Assembly (NCBI RefSeq): GCF_003369915.1
Contig: NC_046676.1
Span: 8,029,501-8,093,500 of the forward strand
Direction: 5' to 3'
From: Drosophila miranda
Taxonomy: Eukaryota > Arthropoda > Insecta > Diptera > Drosophilidae
Length of the DNA: 64,000 nucleotides
A model generated the notes under the pieces. That model did no database searches. It saw nothing but the letters and a program-made list of their open reading frames with translations, and had not been told where the DNA came from. The position numbers were made by a program, and so were the translations under genes. This document shows, one piece after another, positions 35,001 through 46,700 of this stretch (position 1 is its first letter; each line of letters opens with the position of its first letter).

Positions 35001-37675
35001 CATACCGATTTGTTCGATTTGCAGCTGCTTGCCGGTAAAGTGCGCCCGCAACTGGTGCAGATATGTCATGACAGCCAGCTTGTCCGGCACTGTCAGCAGA
35101 TTCATGTCCCGCGGCTCAATGACACGGGGTATGCCCAGCGATTCGGCCGCATCGAAGGCAATGCGACAATTGCCAACCACATCGTGGGCACTCAGCTTCG
35201 TCATGTCGCTGCAACAGTGATAGAAGATTATAATGAAAGATGAACGATCTCTGTTGCATCTCAAAGAGCACTCACATCAGATCCGGGACAAAATGATGGA
35301 TGATGGCACAGAATGCCATGCCGTTGCGCCAGCTGGTCGTTAGGTTTGTAACCTTTACATTTGGATAGTCTTTGGTAACTTCTTTGCACCACTCGAGCAG
35401 ATCCTGGCCGGGTGTGTTCTCCTTTAGTACAATCTTTTCGACAGGCTTTAGGCTGTTCATTCCACCGGCCACTGAACTCGACTGCGATTTGACAGAATCA
35501 TTAATCGTTGGGGCGGGGGCAGGGGCTACTGGCTCATAGCTCTTCTTCAGATTCAGCGGCTGCAGCTCGGCACGTTTCGCATTCGACGAGGCATCCCTGC
35601 TGCTCCTTGTGGTCTGCTCTGGTGGGGCAACTTCAGTGGCCGTGCTGTTGTTCTTAACGCTCTGCGCGGTCTCCTCCTTCTTGGGCTCAGCCGGTAGATC
35701 GACAACTGGGCGAGACTCCTCCTTCGCGTCGAAGTTTAGAGCCCTTCCCATTTTTGCTTTCGCACTCTCCTTGGCAGTGGCTGCCTTTGGATCTAGCGGT
35801 GTGGATGTGATCACCTTGGCGAATCCCTCACTGTGATTGTATCCCAGTGAGCCTGCCGGTGTCTTCTGCTGATCCGTTTGCCTGATTTCACCCGTGCCCC
35901 TGGTGGGCGTGCTCTCCACCACTGGCTGCAATCCGTTGGGCGTTTTCGAACCCTCTTCGACAGCAGCAGCAGAAGCTGCGGGCAATTCAAGCGTATGCGA
36001 AGCTTCCCTTTCGCCATCGGCTTCTAGTTCAAAATGCAATTGATTAAAGGACTCGGCCAATGGTGTGGGATCTTCAGATAACGAAGGTACTACACAGAGT
36101 AACAAACGGAAAATAAACGCAAAAGAATAACGAAATTTACATTTACATTTACACACAATTTACGCACAAGAATACGAGAGTTGCGGGGTAAATCATTCAA
36201 GATACGTGTGGAGTGGTGTGAATTGGATAGAAAGGGAAATAAACATTGTTTGAGTATGAGGAATTATTGTACAGATAGTATCTACAGCTAAGAGTTACAT
36301 ATATATAGTATATACTAAGTAAAGTAGAATTAACATACTTAATCTAGTCTGATCTATTTTGCGTACATTTAGAAAAACATCGAAACATCAAGAGTCTGTG
36401 CATACAAAGGATGAACGGACGGCACTTACCACTTAGCGGCGTGGCCACATCTATGCAGCCATTGAGGCTCGTTGTCATCTGCTCCAGTTGATGGGTGAAA
36501 TCATATAGATTGTCCGTGATTTCGCTGAAATTCTCGAGGTCCGGTATATCCTCCAGATCGTCGAGCGGGGCCACATCACAGTTGTTATTCACCGACATCA
36601 TTGAGACAACGCTCTGCATGTCCTCATCTCTGCAAAACACACATACATATGTACATTTTTACTGGATCTCTGGATCCCGGCCGGTGTCTACTCACGTTGC
36701 CTTGCCCTCTCGGAGGAAGACACAGCTGATGGTTAGTTCCAGGCTGGCTGCGGTTATCTTCTTCGAGACCGGCTTAAGACTCAATGTAAAGCTCTGCTGA
36801 GTAGATTCGATGCTTGCGTACCTTCGCATATTAATGCTGGCGCTGGCCAGCACACGTTTCTTTCCCATGGGCGTGACCTGTTACAAGATATAAGTAATGT
36901 GTGTGTTTTACCGCCCACTTCGCACTCACATCTTCGATGACGAAGGTCCAATCCTTATCCTCCAGCTCGTGAGTGCGGGGATCCTTGAACAGGGTGACGG
37001 ATATGGTGTGATTGTCCGGCACTGGCCAGGATATATTGCCCACCAGGGGGTTCATCATATCCGGCTCCCATGGTAATGGTGCACTGGCTACGCGTCTCGA
37101 TCTTCTTGTCCACACAATGGAGAGATTTGATGGCCGCCTTCAAAGAAGATTCAATTAATATATGGATTATCTGTTTCTGAGGAATCTGAAAGTGCTTTCA
37201 ACTCGAATCTATTCTAAGAACATACGCGGTCTTATTATACATACTCGTACAATTCATGTATGTATAAATGAAATGAATAACATTTTTTGTTCCCGGAAAA
37301 TGACCGTATTTATACAGATATGTGGGCCCTTGAGCTGATATGCCTGTACATATTGGTTCATATATGCAAATGATGATTAAAAAGAGCAGTCTGCATAAAG
37401 AATTTTAATATCAACAGGAAGTGGGGTCATGTACGAGTATATAAGCACACTCATATTGGTGAAGGGGTTTATGGGCCACTTGAAAACGAGAAATTCCTCA
37501 TTTTCGGCTGTCCAGAAGAGCTCTGAATACTTGTATCCCAACCATAGATATACATAGATAACATCACTTACCATTTGGCGGTGGTCTCTAGGTGCAGGTC
37601 GTGGTAGGAGGCGGTGAACTGGAACTTTGCCGCTCGCTTGAAATTGCGCTGTAAACGCTTCCAGACGCTGCCCAT
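32068..37675 (-). CDS. Ehbp1: Ehbp1, EH-domain-binding protein homologue (long bMERB isoform)
   Basis: EHBP1 links Rab8/Rab10 membranes to EHD proteins and actin in endocytic recycling and exocytosis. Exons: 37675-37572, 37137-36930, 36877-36696, 36629-36430, 36089-35276, 35208-35006, 34947-34544, 34384-34283, 34162-33812, 33747-33627, 32557-32461, 32395-32207, 32149-32068; 1018 aa, all phases matching. The NT-C2 domain (1-165) starts [20 protein letters not shown] and has VWTRRSRR. An acidic linker follows. The CH domain (about 462-570) has [19 protein letters not shown]. The bMERB domain near the C-terminus (about 705-1000) has [44 protein letters not shown] and [10 protein letters not shown]. 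The protein ends KEKCVLQ, a CaaX box also present in vertebrate EHBP1. A second 3' end is described at 32968. Confidence 0.9.
32884..32909. repeat. GATGC pentamer repeat
   Basis: Five copies of CGATG/GATGC in tandem between the two alternative Ehbp1 3' ends. Confidence 0.85.
32968..33747 (-). CDS. Ehbp1: Alternative long terminal exon of Ehbp1
   Basis: If the donor at 33626/33625 (CCAA|GTAATA) is not used, exon 10 reads on from 33747 to a stop at 32968. This adds 220 residues of Ser/His/Arg-rich sequence ending FLTASAMRR. The tail has [30 protein letters not shown] and a His cluster. The open frame is 780 nt long, remains GC-rich with gene-like codon use, and stops with no frameshift, so it looks like real coding sequence. 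The isoform (about 1115 aa) would lose the distal half of the bMERB domain and the CaaX box. Confidence 0.6.
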   Translation of the reverse strand, partial: GEKLSYIESELEALEREQEAIDQKASSLEAKLRAVMGGNPSNNRTNRNGNPFLRLIRNSIGGGDLIRIKLLDSDDESLFGSRAACRAGMDTGTGNGTGTTSGDDETSSDSACISGDEVQTLGQTRPRPRSHSCFVNVNKDHHPSNSPNTHESHQHHLRPRPHHVHHVVPYSHLLSSSASGMSSQQSSYDNLPAYSDDDDALAMVATGHVASIRRQQDRHKRRHHQRRSRRPHSRTHCGKVPARPSTRFIEFLTASAMRR

Positions 37676-39597
37676 GACGACACTTATGGTACCCTCGTGG
37701 GACCGTTTTGTTGGGATGTTGAGGGGGGTGGTGGGGGCTTCTGTATAAAAGTTATCTCCGCTTCGATTCTCGTTGTGGGTGACGTCGACTTAAGTCTCCT
37801 TAGTGCATGATGTCCTGTCATAAATCAGCTGCTACCGCTGCAGTCGACCTTAAAAGCACAGAGTGCAATAATTGATTAGAGTGTGCTTCAAACGCCAACG
37901 CCTGGCACTATGCTATGTATGATCTGGATTATATTTCTGGGTCGTTCATACAAAGAGAGTGCACTCTTCAGATACAATCCAGATTGCATGGTCATGAGAT
38001 ACTTGAGATTTTTGCTTTAAACAGTGAAGGATTTCGTCTCCTCTCGCTTTGTTGTCTGCAAAAATATTCAAAAAATACATACGCACACACACACACTCGA
38101 CCCGAACAGAAGTACACACGGATACGCACAATTCTCCCTCCCACCCTCGGCACGCTATGTATCGTTTAGTAGTATTTGTTGTTTTGCCATTGCACTGTGT
38201 TTTTTGTGACCTTTAGTTGTCACTTTTGTCGCGTTTTTGTTGCTTTTCTTATAAATACTTTAGAGAATTACAGCTTATTGCTAGTTTTGTATTTGTATCT
38301 ATTAATGGTCCTGTGTATGTGTTTGTTTGCGTGCGTCGCTTTTCAGTATATTTCACTAGCCAATCCAATATTTAGCAAAACTCTGTATCCCACATATATG
38401 AATATGTTCGTCTGTATATACACATAAATAGCACCATTATGACGTCACTCTTGTTTTGGTCTCTGAATTCTTTTCAAGGCCTTCTATGCTTTGATACGGG
38501 CAACGACACTGCTTCTTGAGGCTTCGCGAGTGTTCTTGACTTGCACGAGATCGGTCTTGTCACAGCCCAACATACATTTAATTCCTTTCCTCGAGTTTTC
38601 CGCACACAAAACAATATCCCAGGGCTGCACTACATATATTTAATTCCTGAATTCTTCGCACAACAAATCCAGGGCTACAACAATTATTCAATGAAACGTT
38701 AAGTGTAGACTGCTAGAGACACAGCTAAGTCCAATATTCAGGGCTGCAGACAAGAAAAGTGCTATCGATAGTTGAAATGGTTTAATTGATTTGCGCGCAA
38801 ACAAATTGTTAAATAAACTGCGTTGCATATTAATTTGAAGCCCAATTATGTATAGCAGACCAATTTTTGTTTTAAACGCAATTCGATAATTTTTATTTAT
38901 AATTAAATCATGGGTTCATTAATATTAATTACAATTATTTAAAAATTAGACGTGGCTGCTGCTGCATTTCGATTTCTATGATCAAGAGAATGTTGATTTA
39001 ATTGAATGTGAAATTATTTTGTTTTTTTTTTGCATTTGTTTCGTTTCGTTTCGTTTTTGTTTTGTTCCGCCGTTATAAGTCTGCACATATGCTATGTAAG
39101 TGTGGGTGTACATATGTATGAGTCTTTGAGTGCAGCTAGTGTGTGTTTTGTTGCAGCGGCGTGGCAGTGGTTTTATCGTGGTTTTGTTTTTAGCAATTTA
39201 ATTAAATTCAATTTATGTTTTCCTTGCAAATAAACACAAATAAAAAAAAAAAAAAGAACAAACCAAAAATGATTGGGTCGGGGGTGGTTTGGGAGGGCCG
39301 ACCATGTGGCGACATACAGATACAAATGAAGCGTATCACAAAAATATGGTTAGAAAAAAATGGTTATAAACATGTCATAGTGGCGCATGAAACGAAATAT
39401 ATCACAAACAATTTGCTATCAAATAATTTAAAAGATAATCACAATTGGTTCTGAACCATGCAACTGAAATTATCGATCATCCTACAACCGAGAAATGTGT
39501 TAAAAATGCTTTGTACATACGCTTCCTGGTGTTCGTGCATACACATGTACGAGTACTATACCTAGCTGCCACGCCACTAAACTACACAGATACCCGT
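37676..39597. other. Ehbp1 5' region and Paip1 3' UTR
   Basis: Ehbp1 5' UTR/promoter and the Paip1 3' UTR both lie here, with their orientations tandem on the minus strand. No further gene was recognised. The plus-strand ORFs are low complexity. The stretch 38590-38755 has three loosely repeated copies of CAGGGCTGCA/CAGGGCTACA, and a perfect DRE lies at 38763-38770. Confidence 0.5.
38763..38770 (-). promoter_or_regulatory. DRE (DREF site), candidate Ehbp1 promoter
   Basis: A perfect palindromic TATCGATA about 1.1 kb upstream of the Ehbp1 ATG on its template side. DREF sites mark housekeeping promoters in flies, so a 5' UTR exon of Ehbp1 may start near 38.7 kb. Position and motif only. Confidence 0.4.
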
Positions 39598-41589
39598 CTA
39601 AGTTTTGCGATTGGACTGGCCCTTGGCCTGCGCCTGCTGCTGACCCTGCTTGCAGAAGTCCTTGTACGCGCGCTCGGTTTCCTCGTCCATTTCGGGATCG
39701 AGATCCAGGTCGCCGTCTCGTACATCGAATTCGTCGCCTTCACTGCCATTGGCATCGTCCTCGGCAGCGAGAAAGTCCGTCTCCTCGGCAGTCAGCTCAT
39801 GGCCATCGGGGCCGTAGAAAACGGGCTCATCGCTGAGGCGCGGTGGCTCTGCCACAGTATCCTCCTCGCCACCGAGGGCGTTGGAGACCTTGCGGCCCCA
39901 GTTGTTCTGCTGCAAGGCAATGACGCTGGCGGCCATTGCGTACTTGCCGTTGGTCTTCAGTTCAATCTCTTTCAGGGCTGTGATTATATTCAGCATGTCT
40001 TTTGGGCAGTCGGCGGTGAGGTCGTAGCCGGCCAGCTTCAGGGTCTGGCAAATGCAGCGCACGTTTTCGGCACTTTCACAGGCCAGGAGCTTGGTCAGAG
40101 AGTACACAATGTTAACGGCAATGAGTTGGATACGGGCGTCGTCATCCCCGCGGAGCTGCATGTAGAGCTCGGCTAGGAAGAGCGCAGTCTCGCGCACTTT
40201 TTGCTGCTCCCCCGATGTCATATACTTCGACACTTCCTCCTGGTGGTAGTCGAGCTTGCATTTGAGTAGAGTGTGGAACAGCGAGTCTGGTTTGGGGTTC
40301 AGCATGTGCAGCAAATTGTACAGCTTGGCTCCCATGTATCGGAAGTTCGGCTGCTCGATGGATTTCTCGAATATATCCTCCATGGCGATCGAGAGTACGT
40401 AGTGGTTGTTCTCCATGCCGTCGAAAATGGTTAGAAAACGTGATGCGATTGTATCAAATTGGCCCGGATTCTGAAATATGGACCGAATAGAACGCGATTA
40501 GTGGGCCAGACCCGAAAGCATATGGAATTAGCTACTCTCACCTGGTTAAGGCAATGTATCACTGTATCGAGATACTCCAATGCAATGGTAGCCATGTCCG
40601 GCTGCGACGCGTTCGACGACGACGAGGACGAGGCAGCTGCGGACGAAGTAGAGGCTTGTGGCTGCTGCTGCTGCTGCTGTTGATTTTGGAAATACTGCTG
40701 CTGCTGCTGCTGATGGTGCGGCTGCTGTGCGATTTGTTGGAATGAATTATTTAAATGAGCGTAACGTTGGAATTTCCCGTGTTGATGTTGTGTGTTCTGT
40801 TGGTGTGACAGTTGCTGCTGTACCTGCTGCTGATAGAAATTGCCCCCCATCGATCCATTGTTTGAGGACTGCTGATTGGATACGTTCAGTCGGCTTTGGA
40901 GAGAATTCGGTAGATTTTGCATATCATTCTTAAACTTCTGCTGATGCTGGTGGTGATGATGGTTGTTGTAGTGCTGCTGCTGCTGCTGATGGTGGTGCTG
41001 CTGGTGCTGATGATGATGCTTGTAGCCATTGACATAGCGGTGCTGCTGCTGCTGCTGCTGCTGCTGCCCGTAAGGCGCTGTTCCTCCAGGCTGGTGCTGC
41101 TGATATTGCTGATGTCGCGATTGGGGCGCGACTGTCCTCGGTATAAAAACTGTGGCGGCCGCCGAAAGTTTCGATGAGCCGTCAAAACCGCTGGCCAGCT
41201 CAGATAAAGCCTGGGCCTGGGCCTGGGCCTGTGCATAACCAACTGCTTGACCAGGAGCGTACTCACTCTGAGTATAGCCCGCAGCTCCTCCATAATCGTT
41301 GAACAAGTGCGCCTGTTGGTCTAAAGGGATGGCGGCGGCATGGGCCAAGCCAGTGGCGGCGGCATTGCCCCCGGGATTCGGTCGACGTAGTTGCTCATAC
41401 TCGTCTTCGGGTTGGAAGGATGCGCGGCATGACATATCGATAGCGGCGTCGGTTTCGAAAACTAAGAAAAAAAACACACAATTAGCTGAACACGTTTTAA
41501 AAAGCACTAAACAAATCACATTCATGTTTCAATGACGCGGTTACGTCGACGCCGAGCGCCGACGCCAATTCCTCCACAATTGCGGACAT
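39598..41589 (-). CDS. Paip1: Paip1, poly(A)-binding-protein-interacting protein
   Basis: PAIP1 couples PABP and the eIF4F/eIF3 machinery to stimulate translation. Exons: 41589-41520, 41461-40542, 40470-39598; 620 aa. ATG 41589 has a CAAAATG context (MSAIVEELASALGVD). The weak donor T|GTGATTTG at 41519 is chosen because it gives a 58-nt intron and the right phase. If it is not used, translation could start at MSCRAS (41435). A PAM2-like motif SKLSAAATVFIP (about 118-129) should bind the PABP MLLE domain. A Gln/His-rich region follows, with many CAG and CAC runs (40660-41100). The MIF4G domain (about 320-530) includes FRYMGAKLYNLL and ENVRCICQTLKLAGYDL. The C-terminus is very acidic, as in PAIP1 (PAM1-type). 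The symbol matches what I recall as CG8963. Confidence 0.87.
40656..41100. repeat. CAG/CAC trinucleotide repeats coding poly-Gln/His in Paip1
   Basis: Several CTG runs on the plus strand (CAG on the coding strand), up to about eight perfect triplets, mixed with GTG/ATG triplets for His. Expected to be polymorphic in length. Confidence 0.85.
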
Positions 41590-42016
41590 TTTGTTTCTTC
41601 ACTAGGTGATTTTATTTTTTTTTCGAGCTAAAAATTCGTTTCTTATATTTTCTTTACAGACGCAAGTCTGACTACTGACTACTGACTAACAAATCTAACA
41701 CTGATGCTTTAGTTTTCAATGCCTACCTTAATTTTATCGAAATTAAACGTATACGTCGTTGGTTTTCTTTTTTTCGTCTTGCTTGCGTTGTCACCTTTGC
41801 TTTGCTGCCTTTCAACTTTCGCTTGCTCGTGTCTCCGTGTCTGTCGGAATTATATATTTTAATGGCCGACAAGTTCACGTGATTGTAATATGCATATATT
41901 AAGATGCGGGACGCTGATATAATGCTGATTTTTTGTCGCTATACTTTACAATTTAACAATTTTATATTTAACAATTTCGCCTTTTCACTGTCGGGAGCGC
42001 TTTACTTTATTCATCA

Positions 42017-42092
42017 AATATACGGTCAGACCCTCATAAATATATTGAAATATACGTCACAAACTTCAAAATATACCGTAGATATACTGACG
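42017..42092 (-). promoter_or_regulatory. Motif-6 array, candidate Paip1 promoter
   Basis: On the minus strand: CGTCAGTATAT, ACGGTATATTTT, ACGTATATTT and GAGGGTCTGACCGTATATTT in the same order and spacing as at 20505-20585. It lies about 430 bp upstream of the Paip1 ATG in the sense orientation. Confidence 0.5.
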
Positions 42093-42573
42093 AATTAATT
42101 GTATTAAAGTTCCATCATGTTCCTCCTTTTTGATATTCGATTGAATATTACTAGCTAGCTAGGACCCTCAGCCCTGAACACATAATTTTATCCCGTTCAT
42201 AAATCAATTTCCTATAAGACTGGTAAACTTTAAAATCTCATCTGTATTGGATTGTTTGTAAAATAAGGTTTAAACAGATACGGTCAACTATGATTTCCAC
42301 TAAATTAATTTAGCTACACAGTTGGTACATATTAACTACATTTGTATGTAATTATCAAAAGCGTCACCTGAAGTGCACGTTTGTTGACAAGTTTGGCCGT
42401 TTTTTTTTCATATAAGCCCCATGGAAGCGCCAGTGTGAAATTACTTTTTGACATGCCCTTTTTTAGTATTCGATGTGGCCTGGGATTTTCATATTAATGC
42501 TTTGTTCCAAAATGCATCTTAAAAAATATTGGAAAATACTAGAAAACACCATGCAAGCTGTGTGAGCTAGACT

Positions 42574-42770
42574 TTCAGAAATATACCATATAAGCCACCC
42601 AACCCCCCTCTATTTCAATAAGCGAACAGCTTTAGTTAAGCCGCGGAAAAACATACTGCTTGTAAATTCTTCTTGTAGATCCTATCCTTCCTGTCTACTT
42701 ACGAAAAAACCACGATATCTTTCACCTGAACTGCGCTAAAAATCTGAAATGAAATTTCATCATTTTCGTG
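42574..42770 (-). repeat. Dispersed-repeat copy
   Basis: Reverse-complement similarity to 18540-18780 and 50290-50500. Shared words read on the minus strand are TTTAGCGCAGTT, GATATCGTGGTTTTTT, GGATCTACAAGAAGAATT, ATAGAGGGGG and GGTATATTTCTGA. Degenerate, with no ORF. Confidence 0.65.
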
Positions 42771-43780
42771 GGAATTATTCGCTTCCACTAAACGTTCACA
42801 CTATAGATTGTGTTGTTGTTGTGCTAAATGTGCGCAATTTGCTTGCAATTTTTATTTATTATTTTGAAATCTCGTCGCAGTTCTCGTAACTAAGAAAATG
42901 TGAAAGACAAAAGAACGCAGAACTCGTTCAGCCGATGTCTCAACTAGCATAAGATAAAGTGCAATACATACATATAGAATTATTTCTCATTTAATGTAAG
43001 GACAACGGTTTCGTTATAAATAAACACAAACGTGAGTATTAGTGTGTGGCGTTCGTTCGTATATATACAGGTTGCAGGTGCAAATGCACTGGTATTGTGC
43101 AGTATAATTGTTCTACTAGTGCCAAAATTCTAAAATATAATTAATTTACGTGTTTTGCTTGCACTCCACCCCGTTCCCCCTTGTGTGCATACGTGGTTGT
43201 GTGGCTGTTTTCCTCCCCGATTTTGTGTGTGTGTTTCTCTTTTAATAAACTCAAGGCATTGTGACTCAAGAGCGCACACACAAACGCTCCAAGTTCATTC
43301 ACTTGCATCTGTTGTTATGCTTAAGCACATTATCTGCACATCCATCCAGGCTTCCACTCGGAATTCTCGGCTATGAGTCACCTGTCGTCGATTTGGCGGG
43401 CAATCGACAGATACATAATCTAATCGAAGAGTTAATTGAATAAGTAAACAGTAATAGGCTAGTGTCCGAGTTTGGAGACGAGACATTGAAGAAAGACAGT
43501 GCACAGATTCGAACTAGAATTTCCTTTTATGATCGTATGCTTCTGTGTCACGAATTCCGAATCTGTTCGAGTTGATCAAGTTTTTTGGATTTCCTTGACG
43601 ATCAGCACTCAGAAGGAGTTGTCATGGTCCACGATCGCTGCACGTATCTAATTTCACCATTCTCTGATAGTTCGGAAACTCTGTTCTCTGTTTGTATCTG
43701 TTTATGCGATCAAGACCTGTTGATACAAAATTTTGTTGTTTTTGTGTGTATTTTTGCCCAGTCTATTTTTATAGACCACA

Positions 43781-46700
43781 ATGGACACTGATGTGAATCA
43801 GATGCATTACCATTATAAGGATATATTGTCGGTGTTTTTGGACCCCTTCATTGAGGACTTTGACTGCAAGGATGTGGAGGACTCACTGCGTTCGATACTA
43901 ACCAAAAGGGAAATCGATTTCATTTTTGCATCGGATCAAACGGATGTTAGAATCTACCTTTTGTTTTGGAAATTGCTCGAGAAGCCAGAGAGCATCGTTA
44001 AAAGATTCGTCGAGGAGGTTCTCAACTATCGCGATGGGGCCAACTACGAATTCCTGATGACGCCCATCAAAGCCGAGTACCTACAGCCGAGCCCCAACAC
44101 CAGGCTGTACGTAGAGCAGCGGGATCGTCTCTTCAATGACAATCAAGTGTTTTCCAAGTACAATGTGCCGCGCCTAAAACCGGTAAGATATTGGCAATAA
44201 TGAAATATTTAAAATTAATTTTTATTTATATGTATGTACGTTCTGTGGACAGTTCCTCGACTTAACCAAGGCCCTGCTGGAGTTGAGGCCAGCCAAGAAT
44301 GTCCTGGTCGATGGCCCCCTGGGCGCCGGCAAGCAATGGCTTGTGCTCGACGTTTGCTCCTCGTACAAAGTGCAGCAGAAGATGGACTTTAAGATATTCT
44401 GGCTGAATGTGAAGAACTGCAACAGCCCCGAGGCAGACCTCGAAATGCTGCTCACTCTGCTCTACCAGATCGATCCGAGCTGGAGCAGCCGATGCGACTC
44501 CGGCACCTGGAACATCATGCAGCGCATTGACAGCGTCAAAATCGAACTGCGGCGCCTGCTCAAGAGCAAGCCATACGAGAACTGCCTGCTGGTGCTGCGA
44601 AATGTGCAGAGCGTTCGCACCTGGAAGGCGTTCAATCTCGGCTGCAAGATACTCCTGACCACTCGCTACAAGTGCGTTACCGATTACCTGTCCGCGGCGA
44701 CCACCAAGCATGTGCCGCTGAAGGATGCCCTCACCGAGCACGAGGCTGAGTCGCTAATTGTCAAGTATCTCCACTGCAGGCCAGAGGATCTGCCCAGGGA
44801 AGTGCTGACGACAAATCCACGCAGCCTGAGCATTATTGCCGAGAGTATACGCGACGGTCTGGCCACTTGGGAGAATTGGAAAGAGTGAGTACATGAATAT
44901 AGGGGAAATCCCCTTCTTACAATGGCCACAACTCTTAAATCTGTTCTTTTTCTTCCCAGTGTGAACTGCAATAAACTCACGAGCATTATCGAGAGCTCAC
45001 TGAAGGTGCTGGAGCCGGTTATAAATAGGAATATGTTCGATAAGCTCTTCATATTCCCTCCGTCCGCCCACATACCCATCGATGTAAGTGCCTCGATTAG
45101 CTCATTGCCAATTAAATATCTAATCTTTAATGTTCTTTTCGAATGTAGCTCCTATCTCTGGTTTGGTCAGACGATAAATCAGATAGCGACGATCCGATGG
45201 TGGTGGTGAATAAACTGCACCGGTACTCCTTGGTGGAAAAGCAGGCCCATCCGTCGACCATAAGTATACCCACGATATACTTGGAGTTGAAACTAAGGGT
45301 GGACAACGCTGCTGCACTCCACAGAAAAATCGTTGATCATTACAAGTAGGTGTTATACTATATATACTGCCCGATTTCCTTCGAGAGGCATTTACAATTC
45401 AAATTTCTTTCTACCTCTTGCGGCAGCATCACAAAGGCTTTCGACGATGATGACGATCTGACAGTGCCCTTCTTGGATGGCTATTTCTATTGCCATATCG
45501 GCCACCATCTGACCAATTTGGAGCACTCCGAGAGCGTGGCTCTGTTCCGCAAGATTTTCCTCGATTTTCGGTTTCTTGAACAAAAGATACGATACGACAA
45601 GACAGCGTGGAATGCCAGCGGATCGATACTCAACACTTTACAGCAGCTGAAATTCTACAGCTCCTACATTATCGGTATGCATTCCCCATTCGTTCGTAAA
45701 CTCTACACAAAGTTAACCCTTTTTGGTGCTGCCATCTAGACAATGATCCCAAGTTTAAGCGCCTGGTGAATGCTTTGCTGGATTTCCTTCCAAAGATTGA
45801 GGAGAACCTTATACGGTCCAAGTTTACCCGCCTTCTGCGAATCGCTCTGATGGACGAGGAGGAGGCCATATACGAGGAGGCCCACCGACAAGTGCAGCGG
45901 TTCGGTGATCAAGTTTGGTTCACAGAGCAGTACGTAAATGATCTCTTTTTGCAACTGAAATCTAAATTGAATCCGTTTGGCAGTGGTCGCTTTCACCAGC
46001 ATCGGCAAATTATCAACCTCGGGGAGAATACGGTTCGACACGTCCTGTACCTGAACAATGACTTCTGCTTGATGGCTCTGGACAGCAAACAAATGCTGCT
46101 GACCGACGTTTCTCTGGAGGCGGAGGACACGTATCTGCTGAAGGATGACAACGACAGCAGCGACATCCTGAAAATGGCCGTGTTTAATAACCAGAAGCAC
46201 CTGCTCACGCTCCACAGCAATGGCAGTGTAAAGCTCTGGTCGCTGTGGGCCGAGTGCTTTGGGCGGCGTCACAGCAGCGGAAGTCGCCAGCGTGTGCGAC
46301 CGCCACACCTTTCCCATTTGCGGAAATATGCGGCGACTCGTACGTACAAGCAGCTGGTCAATGGCGTCGCCAAGCGCGCAATGAGCTACCAGAGCGCGGA
46401 CCAGAACATTGCGGCGTTCTACTTGAACGAGGAAGCAACCGTTGGAGACGCAAAGATTCAGCTGCATGTGGCCTTCAGCAACGGCGACGTTTGCATCTGT
46501 GAGTGGGATGACAGGGACCAAGTGTTCAAGTCCTCCAACACGCCCACCCTCGAGACGCATCCGCTTCGTGTGCGGTGTTTCGTTCAGGTGCTGAACCGCT
46601 ACTATGTCATATGCACCGCTGACTGCACCCTCACCGTTTGGGATCTGCACAACGGTTCTTGCGACAAGCCAGAGCTCAGTGGCTACGATGTCCACAATGA

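Larger units (their letters stand above)
41590..43780. other. Divergent intergenic region between Paip1 and Dark
   Basis: It holds the Paip1 5' UTR/promoter (left) and the Dark 5' leader (right). A donor-like AAAC|GTGAGT near 43031 may end a Dark 5' UTR exon beginning around 42.85-42.95 kb. Two minus-strand dispersed-repeat segments (42017-42092, 42574-42770) lie in the middle. No extra gene was found. Confidence 0.5.

Noticed and set aside
41435..41442. TATCGATA (DRE) near the Paip1 second Met
   Set aside because: It falls inside the coding sequence (Ile-Asp-Met). With the stronger Motif-6 array 600 bp upstream, it is probably chance.
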